From Candidatus Phycosocius spiralis (lineage in GTDB: Bacteria; Pseudomonadota; Alphaproteobacteria; Caulobacterales; Aquidulcibacteraceae), in NCBI RefSeq assembly GCF_030158815.1, contig NZ_BPFZ01000003.1:124001-188000 (forward strand): a DNA stretch of 64,000 bases, in the 5' to 3' direction. Position numbers and translations under genes: made by a program. This document shows, in pieces, positions 9,351 through 17,720 of this stretch; positions within the stretch are counted from its first letter, which is position 1; each line of letters starts with the position of its first letter. The notes below the pieces were generated by a model. The model saw nothing but the letters and a program-made list of their open reading frames with translations, ran no database searches and was not told where the DNA came from.

Positions 9351-9527
9351 GTGCAGTTTTCCCACCCAGCTCCGGCCCCCCATTTTGAGCATGCCTTACT
9401 GGCTTGCACTCACCCCTTTGGCTCAGACCCTTTGAGCCTAACTCGCCGCCGCGACGGTTATCGCCGCGATCGGTCCAGCTGCGGGGATTACCGCAGCAAT
9501 AGCCGTCCCAATCAAAATGGAGGGTAA
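9351..9527 (+). CDS. Doubtful 58-codon ORF between bchZ and pufB, in the pufQ position
   Basis: A GGAGG at 9341-9345 stands 5 bp before GTG 9351, and the frame stays open to TAA 9525-9527, three bases before pufB. The product starts VQFSHPAPAPHFEHALLA and ends Arg/Asn-rich, with no membrane helix. It therefore does not look like PufQ, which normally occupies this place. A different frame of the same stretch encodes an Ala/Ile-rich hydrophobic run (about 9442-9510), but stops interrupt it upstream. It may be an unrelated leader ORF, a decayed pufQ or chance. Confidence 0.3.
   Translation: MQFSHPAPAPHFEHALLACTHPFGSDPLSLTRRRDGYRRDRSSCGDYRSNSRPNQNGG
9478..9497 (+). other. RNA hairpin upstream of pufB
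   Basis: GCTGCGG (9478-9484) and CCGCAGC (9491-9497) are perfectly complementary around a 6-nt loop, 33 bp before the pufB ATG. There is no U-run, so it is unlikely to be a terminator. It could act as a processing or 5'-stabilising structure separating bch from puf messages. That role is inferred. Confidence 0.45.
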
Positions 9528-9530
9528 TTT

Positions 9531-9758
9531 ATGGCTAGAGACCCAAGTACAGACACATTGTCCGGTCTGACAGCACAAGAGGCGAAGGAATTCCATCGTC
9601 TGTTTATGCTGGGCTTCATCGGATTCACTGTGATCGCGATCATCGCACACTTCCTAGTTTGGTCGTGGCGTCCATGGTTCCCAGGGGTCGGCGGATACGC
9701 CGAACTTCAGGGCACTGCGGCGCACGTGGCCCAACTGGCACAGACCTTTTTCGGTTAA
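9531..9758 (+). CDS. pufB: Light-harvesting LH1 complex beta subunit, long form
   Basis: PufB is the single-span beta polypeptide that binds bacteriochlorophyll a in the LH1 ring around the reaction centre. The core has [19 protein letters not shown], a transmembrane helix, and [16 protein letters not shown], which carries the ligand His. At 75 residues it is longer than the usual roughly 45-55. The extra part is a C-terminal extension of about 20 residues after the RPWFPG motif ([20 protein letters not shown]). A good ribosome site (GGAGGG) precedes the ATG, and pufA follows after 12 bp. Confidence 0.96.
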   Translation: MARDPSTDTLSGLTAQEAKEFHRLFMLGFIGFTVIAIIAHFLVWSWRPWFPGVGGYAELQGTAAHVAQLAQTFFG

Positions 9759-9770
9759 GGGAGATAATTC

Positions 9771-9956
9771 ATGTATCGGATTTGGCTTCTGTTTGATCCC
9801 CGTCGTGTTCTGGTGGCCCTCACGGTCTTCCTGTTCACCTTGGCGATTTTCATCCACTTCATCTTGCTCAGCACGGACCGGTTCAACTGGATTGAAGGGC
9901 CAAAAGCCCCTGCACCAGCTGCTGCCTTGCTGCATGATGGCTTGGCCAACGGCTAA
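9771..9956 (+). CDS. pufA: Light-harvesting LH1 complex alpha subunit
   Basis: The 61-residue product starts [20 protein letters not shown] and continues to [16 protein letters not shown], the classical LH1 alpha signature with the bacteriochlorophyll-binding His in the membrane helix. It pairs with PufB in the LH1 ring. AAGGGAG precedes the ATG. The 3' side is followed by two hairpins before pufL, a layout that lets LH1 message accumulate above reaction-centre message. Confidence 0.97.
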   Translation: MYRIWLLFDPRRVLVALTVFLFTLAIFIHFILLSTDRFNWIEGPKAPAPAAALLHDGLANG

Positions 9957-9976
9957 GCACAATCAAGAGCGCGTTT

Positions 9977-10042
9977 CCGAAAATCCTTTCGGTCACGTCC
10001 GTGGTGGCAGACGAAACAAGGCAAATGTTTTGTTCGTCTGCC
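9977..10042 (+). other. pufA-pufL intercistronic hairpins
   Basis: A small hairpin, CCGAAA (9977-9982) with TTTCGG (9987-9992), is followed by a large one at 10006-10042. There GGCAGACGA pairs with TCGTCTGCC, extended by four more pairs across a one-base bulge. Comparable structures between pufA and pufL in Rhodobacter protect the pufBA segment from 3' decay and raise the LH1 to reaction-centre ratio. The pairing is seen directly; the role is by analogy. Confidence 0.7.
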
Positions 10043-10109
10043 CCGCATTTCATTCATCGGATCGGCCTTTTGAAGCATGGGCTTCTTGGGGCCAAGGAGG
10101 ACGCGGATC

Positions 10110-10937
10110 ATGGCCTTGCTGAGTTTTGAACGCAAATACCGTGTTCGGGGTGGGACGCTGATTGGCGGCGACCTCTTCGACTTTTGGGTGGGCCCGTTTT
10201 ATGTGGGCTTTTTTGGAGTAACCGCCAGTTTCTTTGCGATACTAGGCACCGCCTTGATCTTATATGGCGCGTCCTTAGGGCCGACATGGAACCCTTGGCT
10301 AATCGATATTCAACCGCCTGCTGAATCCTATGGATTAGCACTTGCCCCACTTAAGGAGGGCGGCATTTGGCAGGTAGTGACCATGTGTGCCATCGGGGCC
10401 TTTGTCTCTTGGGCGCTGCGCGAAGTGGAGATTTCACGTAAACTAGGGATCGGCCTGCATGTGCCATTTGCTTTTGGCGTGGCGATTTTTGCTTATGTGA
10501 CCTTGGTTGTCATCCGTCCGGTTCTTATGGGTGCTTGGTATCATGGCTTCCCCTATGGGATTTTCACCCACTTAAATTGGGTTTCCAATACGGGCTATAA
10601 ATATATCAATTTTCACTATAATCCGGCGCATATGGTGGCTGTGTCCTTCTTCTTTGTGAACACCTTCGCCTTAGCCTTGCACGGCTCGCTCATTTTGTCG
10701 GCGACCAATCCTGGCAAAGGGGAAGTGGTGAAGACCCCCGAATATGAAGACACTTTCTTCCGCGACATTTTGGGTTATTCCATCGGCACTTTGGGGATTC
10801 ACCGCTTGGGTCTTTTCCTGGCTTTGTCTGCAGGCTTTTGGAGTGCGGTTTGTATCGTCATTAGTGGCCCGGTCTGGTCACTCGGTTGGCCCGAGTGGTG
10901 GGATATGTGGCTTAAACTCCCTATTTGGGGCTCATAG
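10110..10937 (+). CDS. pufL: Photosynthetic reaction centre L subunit
   Basis: This five-helix membrane protein binds the special-pair and accessory bacteriochlorophylls, bacteriopheophytin and quinone together with PufM. The product, 275 residues from ATG 10110, starts [20 protein letters not shown]. It contains [16 protein letters not shown] and [11 protein letters not shown], which carry the bacteriochlorophyll and iron ligand histidines, and [10 protein letters not shown] near the C terminus. I reject the upstream ATG at 10077 because AGGAGG precedes 10110. pufM follows after 15 bp. Confidence 0.98.
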   Translation: MALLSFERKYRVRGGTLIGGDLFDFWVGPFYVGFFGVTASFFAILGTALILYGASLGPTWNPWLIDIQPPAESYGLALAPLKEGGIWQVVTMCAIGAFVSWALREVEISRKLGIGLHVPFAFGVAIFAYVTLVVIRPVLMGAWYHGFPYGIFTHLNWVSNTGYKYINFHYNPAHMVAVSFFFVNTFALALHGSLILSATNPGKGEVVKTPEYEDTFFRDILGYSIGTLGIHRLGLFLALSAGFWSAVCIVISGPVWSLGWPEWWDMWLKLPIWGS

Positions 10938-10952
10938 GCAGGAGCATTTAAC

Positions 10953-11885
10953 ATGGCTGGCTATCAAAACATTTTCACTCAAGTTCAAGTCCGTGGCCCT
11001 GCTGAATTGGGAATTCCACTTCCCAAGGGGAGTTTGGAACGCGATGGCGAAGGCTTTATCGGCATATCGCGTCTCCTAGGCACGATTGGTAACGCCCAGA
11101 TCGGCCCCATTTATCTGGGCTGGACTGGGATTGCGTCGCTCTTCTTTGGCTTTCTTGCTTTTGAAATCATTGGGCTCAATATGTTCGCATCTGTGAACTG
11201 GGATCCCATTGAGTTCATTCGCCGACTGCCCTGGTTGACCTTAAATCCACCCCCACCTGAGCAGGGGTTCAATCTGTTTCCCCCGCTCGATCAAGGCGGA
11301 TGGTGGGTGATGGCTGGGTTCTTCCTGACCACCTCACTCCTGTTGTGGTGGGTACGCACTTATAACCGCGCCAAAGCCTTAGGTTTGGGTACCCATGTTG
11401 CCTGGGCCTTTGCCTCTGCGATTTGGCTCTTCTTGGTGCTGGGCTTCATCCGCCCTGCTTTGATGGGTAGCTGGAGCGAGGCGGTGCCATTTGGGATCTT
11501 TACCCATTTGGATTGGACCGGGGCTTTCTCCATCACTTATGGCAATCTGTTCTATAATCCGTTCCATTGTCTTTCCATCGTGTTTCTCTATGGCTCTGCC
11601 CTTTTGTTCGCGATGCATGGTGCAACCATTTTGGCTGTGAGCCGTTATGGTGGGGAGCGCGAGATTGAACAAATCACAGACCGCGGCACGGCTTCAGAAC
11701 GCGCTGCTCTTTTCTGGCGCTGGACCATGGGCTTTAATGCATCCATGGAATCGATCCATCGTTGGGCTTGGTGGTTTGCGGTTTTAACAACCTTGACCGG
11801 CGGAATTGGTATTTTATTGACCGGCACCGTGGTGAGCGACTGGTATGGGTGGGCACAGGTCCACCATTATGCCCCACCCCTCTAA
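10953..11885 (+). CDS. pufM: Photosynthetic reaction centre M subunit
   Basis: This is the partner of PufL in the type-II reaction centre. The 310-residue product has the expected N terminus ([20 protein letters not shown]) and membrane helices with [16 protein letters not shown] and [11 protein letters not shown]. The [19 protein letters not shown] segment supplies the Glu ligand of the non-haem iron, and [13 protein letters not shown] follows near the C terminus. No pufC or pufX follows; the next gene is dxs. A tetrahaem cytochrome subunit, if the cell has one, must be encoded elsewhere. Confidence 0.98.
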   Translation: MAGYQNIFTQVQVRGPAELGIPLPKGSLERDGEGFIGISRLLGTIGNAQIGPIYLGWTGIASLFFGFLAFEIIGLNMFASVNWDPIEFIRRLPWLTLNPPPPEQGFNLFPPLDQGGWWVMAGFFLTTSLLLWWVRTYNRAKALGLGTHVAWAFASAIWLFLVLGFIRPALMGSWSEAVPFGIFTHLDWTGAFSITYGNLFYNPFHCLSIVFLYGSALLFAMHGATILAVSRYGGEREIEQITDRGTASERAALFWRWTMGFNASMESIHRWAWWFAVLTTLTGGIGILLTGTVVSDWYGWAQVHHYAPPL

Positions 11886-11901
11886 ATCGCTTATTTGATC
11901 G

Positions 11902-11925
11902 GGGCCAAAGTATTTTCTTTGGCCC
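11902..11925 (+). other. Hairpin at the 3' end of the puf message
   Basis: GGGCCAAAG (11902-11910) and CTTTGGCCC (11917-11925) form a perfect 9-bp stem with a 6-nt loop, 16 bp after the pufM stop. No U-tract follows, so it may be a 3' stability element or a weak terminator, with read-through into dxs. It also argues against the far-upstream dxs start codon. Confidence 0.55.
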
Positions 11926-11951
11926 GCCTTCAACCTCGAAGGATCCATGCC

Positions 11952-13874
11952 ATGCTCGAAACACCGTTATTGGATACAATCCAAAACACCTCTGACCTTC
12001 GCTTATTGGCACGTGATCAGCTTGCCCCTCTAGCAGAGGAAGTGCGCGCCACCATGATTGATGCGGTTTCGGTCACCGGCGGGCATTTAGGCGCAGGCCT
12101 TGGTGTGGTTGAGCTCACCCTCGCACTCCATCATGTGTTTGATACCCCAAGTGACATTTTAATCTGGGATGTTGGGCATCAGGCCTATCCCCATAAGATT
12201 TTAACCGGCCGACGGGATCGTATTCGCACCTTGCGCCAAGAAAATGGCCTGTCCGGTTTTACAAAGCGGGCTGAAAGCGTGTTTGATCCATTCGGTGCCG
12301 CTCATGCCGCCACCTCCATCTCAGCTGCGCTTGGCTTTTGTGTTGCACGCGACCTTAAAGGGGCCAGCAACCATGTGATCGCTGTAATCGGTGATGGCTC
12401 GATGACAGCGGGTATGGCCTATGAGGCGATGAATATTGCAGCCGCTTCGACCAAGAGACTTATCGTCATCCTTAATGATAATAATATGTCGATTGCCCCA
12501 CCTGTAGGTGCGATGAGCAATTACTTTGCCCGCCTCCTCTCTGGAAGATCTTTCCTGTCCTTGCGCAAAGCCGCTAAGAAAATGATTGAAGTGTGGCCCC
12601 AGCCCTTGGCAGATGCAGCCCGAAAAGCTGATGAGTATGCGCGCGGTATGGTACAAGGGGGCACCTTTTTCGAAGAATTAGGCTTCCATTATATCGGTGT
12701 CGTCGATGGCCATGATTTGGAAACTTTGGTGCCAATTTTGCACAATGCCAGTGCGATTGATCATAAACCTGTTTTAATTCATGTGCGCACCCAAAAGGGC
12801 AAGGGCTATGCCCCTGCCGAAAGTGCCGCTGATAAATATCATGGCGTGGCTAAGTTCAATGTCATCACGGGCGAACAGCAAAAGGCCCCCGCTGGCCCCC
12901 CCAGCTACACCCAAGTCTTCGGTCAATCCTTGGTGCACGAAGCGCGCAAGGACAGCGCGATTGTAGCGATCACCGCGGCAATGCCCAGCGGTACAGGCCT
13001 TGATATCTTTCAAAATGAGTTTCCAGATCGCATGTTTGATGTCGGCATCGCAGAACAGCATGCCGTTACGTTTGCAGCAGGCCTTGCCGCTGACGGCATG
13101 AAGCCCTTTGCCGCGATCTACTCTACTTTCTTACAGCGCGGCTATGACCAAGTGGTCCATGATGTGGCGATCCAAAGGCTGCCTGTTCGTTTTGCGATTG
13201 ACCGCGCAGGCTTAGTTGGTGCCGACGGGGCGACCCACGCGGGGTCTTTTGACATCGGGTTTTTAGGCGCTCTGCCTGGATTTGTCCTGATGGGTGCGGC
13301 TGATGAAGTAGAACTCGCCCGCATGGTCGCCACCTGCGCCGCCTATGACCATGGACCCAGTGGGGTGCGGTACCCCCGCGGGGAAGCCTTGGGCCTTGAC
13401 ATTCCCGCCGATCCACAGCCCTTAGAGATCGGGCGGGGGCGCATTCTACGCGAAGGCACTAAGATCGCGCTTGTTTCGTTTGGTTCCAGACTAAAAGATA
13501 CATTGCGTGCGGCAGATCGTCTTGCTGCGATGGGCCTCTCCACCTCAGTTGCAGATGCTCGCTTCGCCAAGCCTATTGATGAAGAGTTGATAGGCAGACT
13601 TGCACGTGAGCATGAGGTTATGCTTACCATCGAGGAAGGTGCGGTTGGCGGATTTGGCGCATTTGTTTTGCATTTTCTAGCTCGTGAAGGCGCTTTCGAC
13701 AAAGGTCTTTGCATTCGCACATTGACCTTGCCTGACCGCTTCCAAGATCAAGCAAGCCCTGCGGCCATGGTGGCTGCAGCAGGTCTTGACTGCGAGGGGA
13801 TCGTGTCTGCTGCCCTTCAAGCGCTAGGTTTAGAAGTGGAAGCGCCACCACGTATGGCCTCTTTCATGGCTTAA
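11952..13874 (+). CDS. dxs: 1-deoxy-D-xylulose-5-phosphate synthase
   Basis: This ThDP enzyme condenses pyruvate and glyceraldehyde-3-phosphate in the first step of the MEP isoprenoid pathway, feeding carotenoid and bacteriochlorophyll synthesis. The 640-residue product has [18 protein letters not shown], the ThDP motif [17 protein letters not shown] near residue 150, [17 protein letters not shown] in the pyrimidine domain and a C-terminal transketolase domain. I use ATG 11952 (MLETPLLD). The open frame begins at 11895 but runs through the puf hairpin. A dxs copy after pufM is also known in Rhodobacter. Confidence 0.96.
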   Translation: MLETPLLDTIQNTSDLRLLARDQLAPLAEEVRATMIDAVSVTGGHLGAGLGVVELTLALHHVFDTPSDILIWDVGHQAYPHKILTGRRDRIRTLRQENGLSGFTKRAESVFDPFGAAHAATSISAALGFCVARDLKGASNHVIAVIGDGSMTAGMAYEAMNIAAASTKRLIVILNDNNMSIAPPVGAMSNYFARLLSGRSFLSLRKAAKKMIEVWPQPLADAARKADEYARGMVQGGTFFEELGFHYIGVVDGHDLETLVPILHNASAIDHKPVLIHVRTQKGKGYAPAESAADKYHGVAKFNVITGEQQKAPAGPPSYTQVFGQSLVHEARKDSAIVAITAAMPSGTGLDIFQNEFPDRMFDVGIAEQHAVTFAAGLAADGMKPFAAIYSTFLQRGYDQVVHDVAIQRLPVRFAIDRAGLVGADGATHAGSFDIGFLGALPGFVLMGAADEVELARMVATCAAYDHGPSGVRYPRGEALGLDIPADPQPLEIGRGRILREGTKIALVSFGSRLKDTLRAADRLAAMGLSTSVADARFAKPIDEELIGRLAREHEVMLTIEEGAVGGFGAFVLHFLAREGAFDKGLCIRTLTLPDRFQDQASPAAMVAAAGLDCEGIVSAALQALGLEVEAPPRMASFMA

Positions 13875-14206
13875 TGTCTGATCGCATTACCAAGCCAATA
13901 AAACCATCTATTCTTTTGAATAACCCTTCAGGACGCGAAGAATTATGGCACTGCGCAATAGTCAACGGTGGTTTATGCTGGCCAACTCTGTGTCGGAACA
14001 CTATTGAAATAGGAACACTTCGGCCAAGTTGGGTTTAGAGCACTGGTCATCTGATCCCTGGTTGTGCCACCCCCTTTTCAAAGGGTTGCGGCATTTGAAT
14101 AGGGAAGTTCGGGAAGCAGCAGCTTGAAGCAAAGCTTTTAAAGACTGAATATGGAATGTCGCACTCCAGTTTGAGCCAATCATGACCCGTATTGCACCAA
14201 GCCTAA
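13875..14206. other. Intergenic gap dxs-rpoH, no gene seen
   Basis: These 332 bp lie between the convergent ends of dxs and the rpoH-type gene. No frame has coding character. A short CCCTTT/AAAGGG inverted repeat at 14072-14085 may belong to a transcription end, but its 2-nt loop makes it weak. I see no RNA gene. Confidence 0.5.
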
Positions 14207-15103
14207 TCAAACGTCTGGTAATAGACCACTATCTTCAGGGTCGCCAAGTCGCTTGAGCAAAGCGGATTTAAGCTTCTTCATTGCCTGATGTTCAATTTGG
14301 CGGACACGTTCTTTGGAAATACCCATACGAGTGCCCAATGCTTCTAGAGTTACACCTTCTTCGGTCAGGCGGCGCTCTTGAATGATCATCGATTCACGGG
14401 GGTTTAAAGATCGTAACGCTTCTTCAATCCATTGCTTGCGCCGACTTGCGTCGGTACGTTCCATCACATCTTGGTCAGGAAGAATACCCTCATCGGCCAA
14501 TAAATCCTGCCATTCGCCACTGTCATCGTAACCTTCCGACATCGGGGCATTAAGTGAGCGGTCATGGGCGGACACTCGCGCCGCCATGTGTTCAACTTCC
14601 CGCTCGCTCACTCCCAACTTGTTAGCAATGAATGCGCGGTTTACCTGCGACATCATCGCGTCGCCCGTATCGCTGATCACGGCGCGCAAGCGGCGTAGAT
14701 TAAAAAATAAGGACTTTTGCGCCGCTGTTGTTCCCGTACGCACGATCGACCAATTGCGTAATACATAGTCTTGAATAGCCGAACGTATCCACCAAGCCGC
14801 ATAGGTGGAAAATCGCACATCGCGTTCAGGTTCAAATCGTGCAGCGGCTTGCATCAGACCAATATTACCTTCTTGCACCAGATCGCTCATTGGTAGACCA
14901 TAATTGGCAAACCGTTTGGCCATTGAAATAACCAAGCGCATATAGGCCGTTGTGAGTTCGTGCAGGGCTTTTTCATCGTGGTGATCACGCCATTTCGATG
15001 CCAGCACCCGCTCATGATCATGTTCTAGAAGCGGTGCCTTCATTGCCTGCTTAACGAAGCGCCGCGAAGCATTAATGGAATCGGTGGTTTCATAACTGGC
15101 CAT
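14207..15103 (-). CDS. RpoH-type alternative sigma factor
   Basis: This group-3 sigma70 factor of 298 residues has region 2 with SDLVQEGNIGLMQAAARFEP and FSTYAAWWIRSAIQDYVLRN. The RpoH-box QKSLFFNLRRLRA is diagnostic for sigma-32-like factors. The region 4 helix-turn-helix is LGTRMGISKERVRQIEHQA. I start it at ATG 15103, preceded by GGAGAG; a GTG at 15124 is less likely. An RpoE-type promoter upstream suggests it is the RpoHII kind, induced by singlet oxygen in Rhodobacter. This fits its place next to the photosynthesis cluster. Whether it is the only RpoH in the genome cannot be told. Confidence 0.92.
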   Translation of the reverse strand: MASYETTDSINASRRFVKQAMKAPLLEHDHERVLASKWRDHHDEKALHELTTAYMRLVISMAKRFANYGLPMSDLVQEGNIGLMQAAARFEPERDVRFSTYAAWWIRSAIQDYVLRNWSIVRTGTTAAQKSLFFNLRRLRAVISDTGDAMMSQVNRAFIANKLGVSEREVEHMAARVSAHDRSLNAPMSEGYDDSGEWQDLLADEGILPDQDVMERTDASRRKQWIEEALRSLNPRESMIIQERRLTEEGVTLEALGTRMGISKERVRQIEHQAMKKLKSALLKRLGDPEDSGLLPDV

Positions 15104-15213
15104 GTGATCTCTCCGATCGTACACCCAAAAACGAGGCCCATTGCTCCACCAGAGCTTTCAATTGCTATGATGGCGATTAAGGTGCCAAATTGCTTATCTG
15201 GTCGAATTTAGAT

Positions 15214-15243
15214 GTTTTACGCGGCCTGTCTTGGTTCGGATCA
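15214..15243 (-). promoter_or_regulatory. RpoE (singlet-oxygen ECF sigma)-type promoter of the rpoH gene
   Basis: On the minus strand, TGATCC (15243-15238) is followed after exactly 18 bp by TAAAAC (15219-15214). The consensus of Rhodobacter RpoE promoters is TGATCC-N18-TAAGA-like, and rpoHII is a known target. It would give a leader of roughly 100 nt before the rpoH ATG at 15103. Orientation, spacing and target gene all agree. Confidence 0.7.
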
Positions 15244-15291
15244 ATGGTTTGTTTGGTGAGGGCAGGTGCCAAACGATCACTAATAGGATTA

Positions 15292-15311
15292 GGCCCAAAA
15301 TCCTTTTGGCC
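15292..15311 (-). terminator. Possible terminator after the beta-lactamase-family gene
   Basis: On the minus strand GGCCAAAA and TTTTGGGCC form a stem (one bulged base) with a 3-nt loop, 25 bp beyond the stop at 15337. T's are within the 3' arm rather than after it, so the call is weak. Confidence 0.4.
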
Positions 15312-15336
15312 ATTGTATGATCAATCCATTGTTGGA

Positions 15337-16860
15337 TTAGCTTAGTCGCTTAAAGGCAATGGGAGGAAAATCGGCGTCCATCTCAACTTGTAACTCGCCG
15401 ATGTGGCCTGCCATATTCGACAAAAAACTAAACCCAATCATAGCAAGATCAATATCATCTTCACGCAATGGCTTGGCTTTGAACACATCATAATGCCAAT
15501 GCTGCAACCGAACAGGCATGTCATTATAGGTCGCCCGCAAACCAAGATCATCCATTTCTACCTGCCATAGGCCATAACCGTGATGATGATAGGTGCCAGT
15601 AAAGGCGGATAAGGACCGCGACGGACTGGTCAGTGGGATCGGCGTGGGAGGAACAAGACTTGCCGCTTTGGCTTCATGGATCGCACGTCGCGCAAGACCA
15701 TTTTCGGACCAATTCGCAGGCTCAAGACCTAAAAGTGCATCACAAATATCAAGGCTGACATGCCCTGGCAATGGTGTCCCGCGCAAATTGGCAAAGGCAA
15801 TGATACCCAAATGATGGTCCGGAAATAGTGTTAGGCGTGAAGAATAGCCGTTGAGATTGCCGCCATGGGCGACCCGACGCATGCCGCGATAACTATCAAT
15901 CCGCCATCCCAAACCGTAAAAGCCCCGTCCGAAATGAGGGGTGTCAGGTTGGCCACCGGTTGGGATCAATGGCTCCCACATCGCGTCGCACTGGGCTTGG
16001 GAGATCAGTCGTTGCCCTTGATAGACGCCCCGTCCAAGTTGAAGGGCAATCCAGGCGCTAAACTGTGTGACAGAAGCATAGAGCGCTCCGGCTGGACCTA
16101 TCGCATCTTCAGGTCGCAACGGGATTTGCTTGGCAAGATGTAGTGGGTCCAGAGTATGGCCAAAGGCGAAATCTGGGTCTTGAACCATGCTAAGTGGACT
16201 AAAGCCGGTGCGCGCCATAGCGAGAGGCTTTAATATGCGGGCTTGGATAAAATCTTCCCAAGTCTGGTCTGTGACCCGCTCTACAACAAGGCCAACGACA
16301 ATATACATCAAATTGGTATAATGATAGCTGCTTCGTAAAGGAGAAAGCATCGGCAGATACGCCATCCTTTCCATCACATCAGCTTTGGTGAGTAAACTAT
16401 TATGATACCAAACTAGGTCATGGGAGCCCAGTCCGGTGCGGTGCGATAACATATCACGCAAGCTTAAGCTGGCATACTCAAGCCCACCTGCAACTTTAAA
16501 ACCAGGCAGATAAGTGGTTACCGGTTCATCCCAATCAAGCTTACCTTCATCGACCAAGAGCGCAATCGATGCAGCCGTAAAAGCTTTGGTCAATGAAGCG
16601 CATCCAAACAAGGTGTCGGGATGGATCATACGGGTTTGAGCGCCATCGGCCCACCCAAAACCCTTAGCATAAATCAACATGCCATCCTTGACGATGCCAA
16701 GCGCTAGACCAGGTACCCGCCATTGCTGACGGGCTAAATCAAGTTTGCCATCCAAGCCAACTAAAGGATTTTTGATCGGGCTTTTCCCAAAAGCGGGCCC
16801 AATCATAGTAGAACTTAAACCCGTCCCCAATAAGGATATAAATGCGCGTCGCTGCATCAC
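15337..16860 (-). CDS. Exported serine hydrolase, class C beta-lactamase family
   Basis: The 507-residue protein has a twin-arginine-like signal (MMQRRAFISLLGTGLSSTMI, cleavage probably near AFG). Its penicillin-binding-protein-like domain has the SxxK motif ASLTKAFT at about residue 90 and a YxN motif in HYTNLMYIV near residue 180. After about residue 410 a separate C-terminal domain (FTGTYHHHGYGLWQVEMDD) resembles the DUF3471 beta-barrel seen in such hydrolases. Substrate unknown: peptidase, esterase or amidase activity are all possible, and drug resistance should not be assumed. It is single, downstream of no obvious operon partner. Confidence 0.85.
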   Translation of the reverse strand: MMQRRAFISLLGTGLSSTMIGPAFGKSPIKNPLVGLDGKLDLARQQWRVPGLALGIVKDGMLIYAKGFGWADGAQTRMIHPDTLFGCASLTKAFTAASIALLVDEGKLDWDEPVTTYLPGFKVAGGLEYASLSLRDMLSHRTGLGSHDLVWYHNSLLTKADVMERMAYLPMLSPLRSSYHYTNLMYIVVGLVVERVTDQTWEDFIQARILKPLAMARTGFSPLSMVQDPDFAFGHTLDPLHLAKQIPLRPEDAIGPAGALYASVTQFSAWIALQLGRGVYQGQRLISQAQCDAMWEPLIPTGGQPDTPHFGRGFYGLGWRIDSYRGMRRVAHGGNLNGYSSRLTLFPDHHLGIIAFANLRGTPLPGHVSLDICDALLGLEPANWSENGLARRAIHEAKAASLVPPTPIPLTSPSRSLSAFTGTYHHHGYGLWQVEMDDLGLRATYNDMPVRLQHWHYDVFKAKPLREDDIDLAMIGFSFLSNMAGHIGELQVEMDADFPPIAFKRLS

Positions 16861-16951
16861 CTTGGGCCCTCAATCGCGCTTGGCCAGGCAAGCCAGAAAT
16901 CAGACTAGTAAGGGCAGAATTGACAGGAATAAACGACCATTTGCAGTCTCT

Positions 16952-17179
16952 TTAGCGGCGCATCGGATCGGCACCCACACACGTACCAACTGCTTCACTC
17001 CATGTACCACCACGTCGATAACAATCTTGGCGCATAGCCGAGGCGCGTGCTTCAGCTTCGGCGGGGTTTTTGGCGACTGAATCAAGAGCACATCCAAAAC
17101 AGATAGTCATGGCCAAGGCGGCACAACTCAGCGCGCAAGCACAACGGTTTATCTTGGTCAAAGTCAGGAACTTTGTCAT
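16952..17179 (-). CDS. Small exported or lipoprotein-like protein, unknown
   Basis: The 75-residue product starts MTKFLTLTKINRCACALSCA, with a hydrophobic segment rich in Cys and Ala ending near GCALDS. This is a signal-peptide or imperfect lipoprotein-signal pattern. The mature part is short, ending with a Cys pair (RQDCYRRGG and VGTCVGAD) that could form a disulfide. It starts one base after the stop of the zeta-subunit gene and is probably co-transcribed with it. No family recognised. Confidence 0.55.
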   Translation of the reverse strand: MTKFLTLTKINRCACALSCAALAMTICFGCALDSVAKNPAEAEARASAMRQDCYRRGGTWSEAVGTCVGADPMRR

Positions 17180-17180
17180 C

Positions 17181-17501
17181 TTAACCAGCTGTGAGTTGTT
17201 GGCGGGCAACATCCAATAGACGTTCAATTTCACGACGGATCTGGTGTTCACTCACTTCACATTGAGCGGCGGTAAAATCAGCTTTGATTTTGCGATAAAC
17301 ATCTTCATCGCCAGCTTCTTCAAAGTCAGCAAGTACGATAGACTTGGCGTAGGCCTCAGCCTCTTCACCCGTCAGGCCCAAAAGCTCAGCAGCCCAAGTC
17401 CCCAGCAGCTTATTGCGGCGGGCGGTGATTTTAAACGCAAGCTCACTGTCGTGGGCGTATTTTGCTTCGTGCGCGGTCTTGCGCTTATCAAACTGGCTCA
17501 T
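17181..17501 (-). CDS. F1-ATPase inhibitor zeta subunit (DUF1476)
   Basis: The 106-residue protein begins MSQFDKRKTAHEAKYAHDSE and has the ITARRNKLLGTWAAELLGLT segment and the IRREIERLLDVARQQL tail of the alphaproteobacterial DUF1476 family. The Paracoccus member is the zeta inhibitor of the F1Fo-ATPase, whose N terminus blocks ATP hydrolysis. The open frame reaches 17618, but the ATG at 17501 matches the family start. It is divergent from purC. Confidence 0.9.
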   Translation of the reverse strand: MSQFDKRKTAHEAKYAHDSELAFKITARRNKLLGTWAAELLGLTGEEAEAYAKSIVLADFEEAGDEDVYRKIKADFTAAQCEVSEHQIRREIERLLDVARQQLTAG

Positions 17502-17720
17502 GATCAAGCTTCCTTGTAACACGGCTTCCGACTTGGGGCATGTAGGGATGAATGCTGGGTTTGGAAAGGTGTGTGCGCAGACAAGTGCAAGGGATGCACC
17601 ACATGATTGAGGCATCAAGCGCAGCCTGTTAGGGTGGTAGTGCTGTTAGGAGTTTCGACTCAACACCAAACCGGTTTTGAGGGCGTGCCTTGCCACCTAA
17701 CCATTGAGGAGAGCGCGACC

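Noticed and set aside
9438-9650. A minus-strand 70-codon frame across the bchZ-pufB gap with a hydrophobic Ala/Ile C-terminal part
   Set aside because: It runs antisense through the start of pufB, has no ribosome site in a sensible place, and its hydrophobicity reflects alternating codon composition.
11895-11951. N-terminal extension of Dxs
   Set aside because: The extended frame passes through the 9-bp puf 3' hairpin, and the family start fits ATG 11952.
15337-16860. Calling this gene an antibiotic-resistance beta-lactamase
   Set aside because: SxxK and YxN are shared by many esterases and peptidases; the third motif and overall layout do not specifically support a true class C enzyme.
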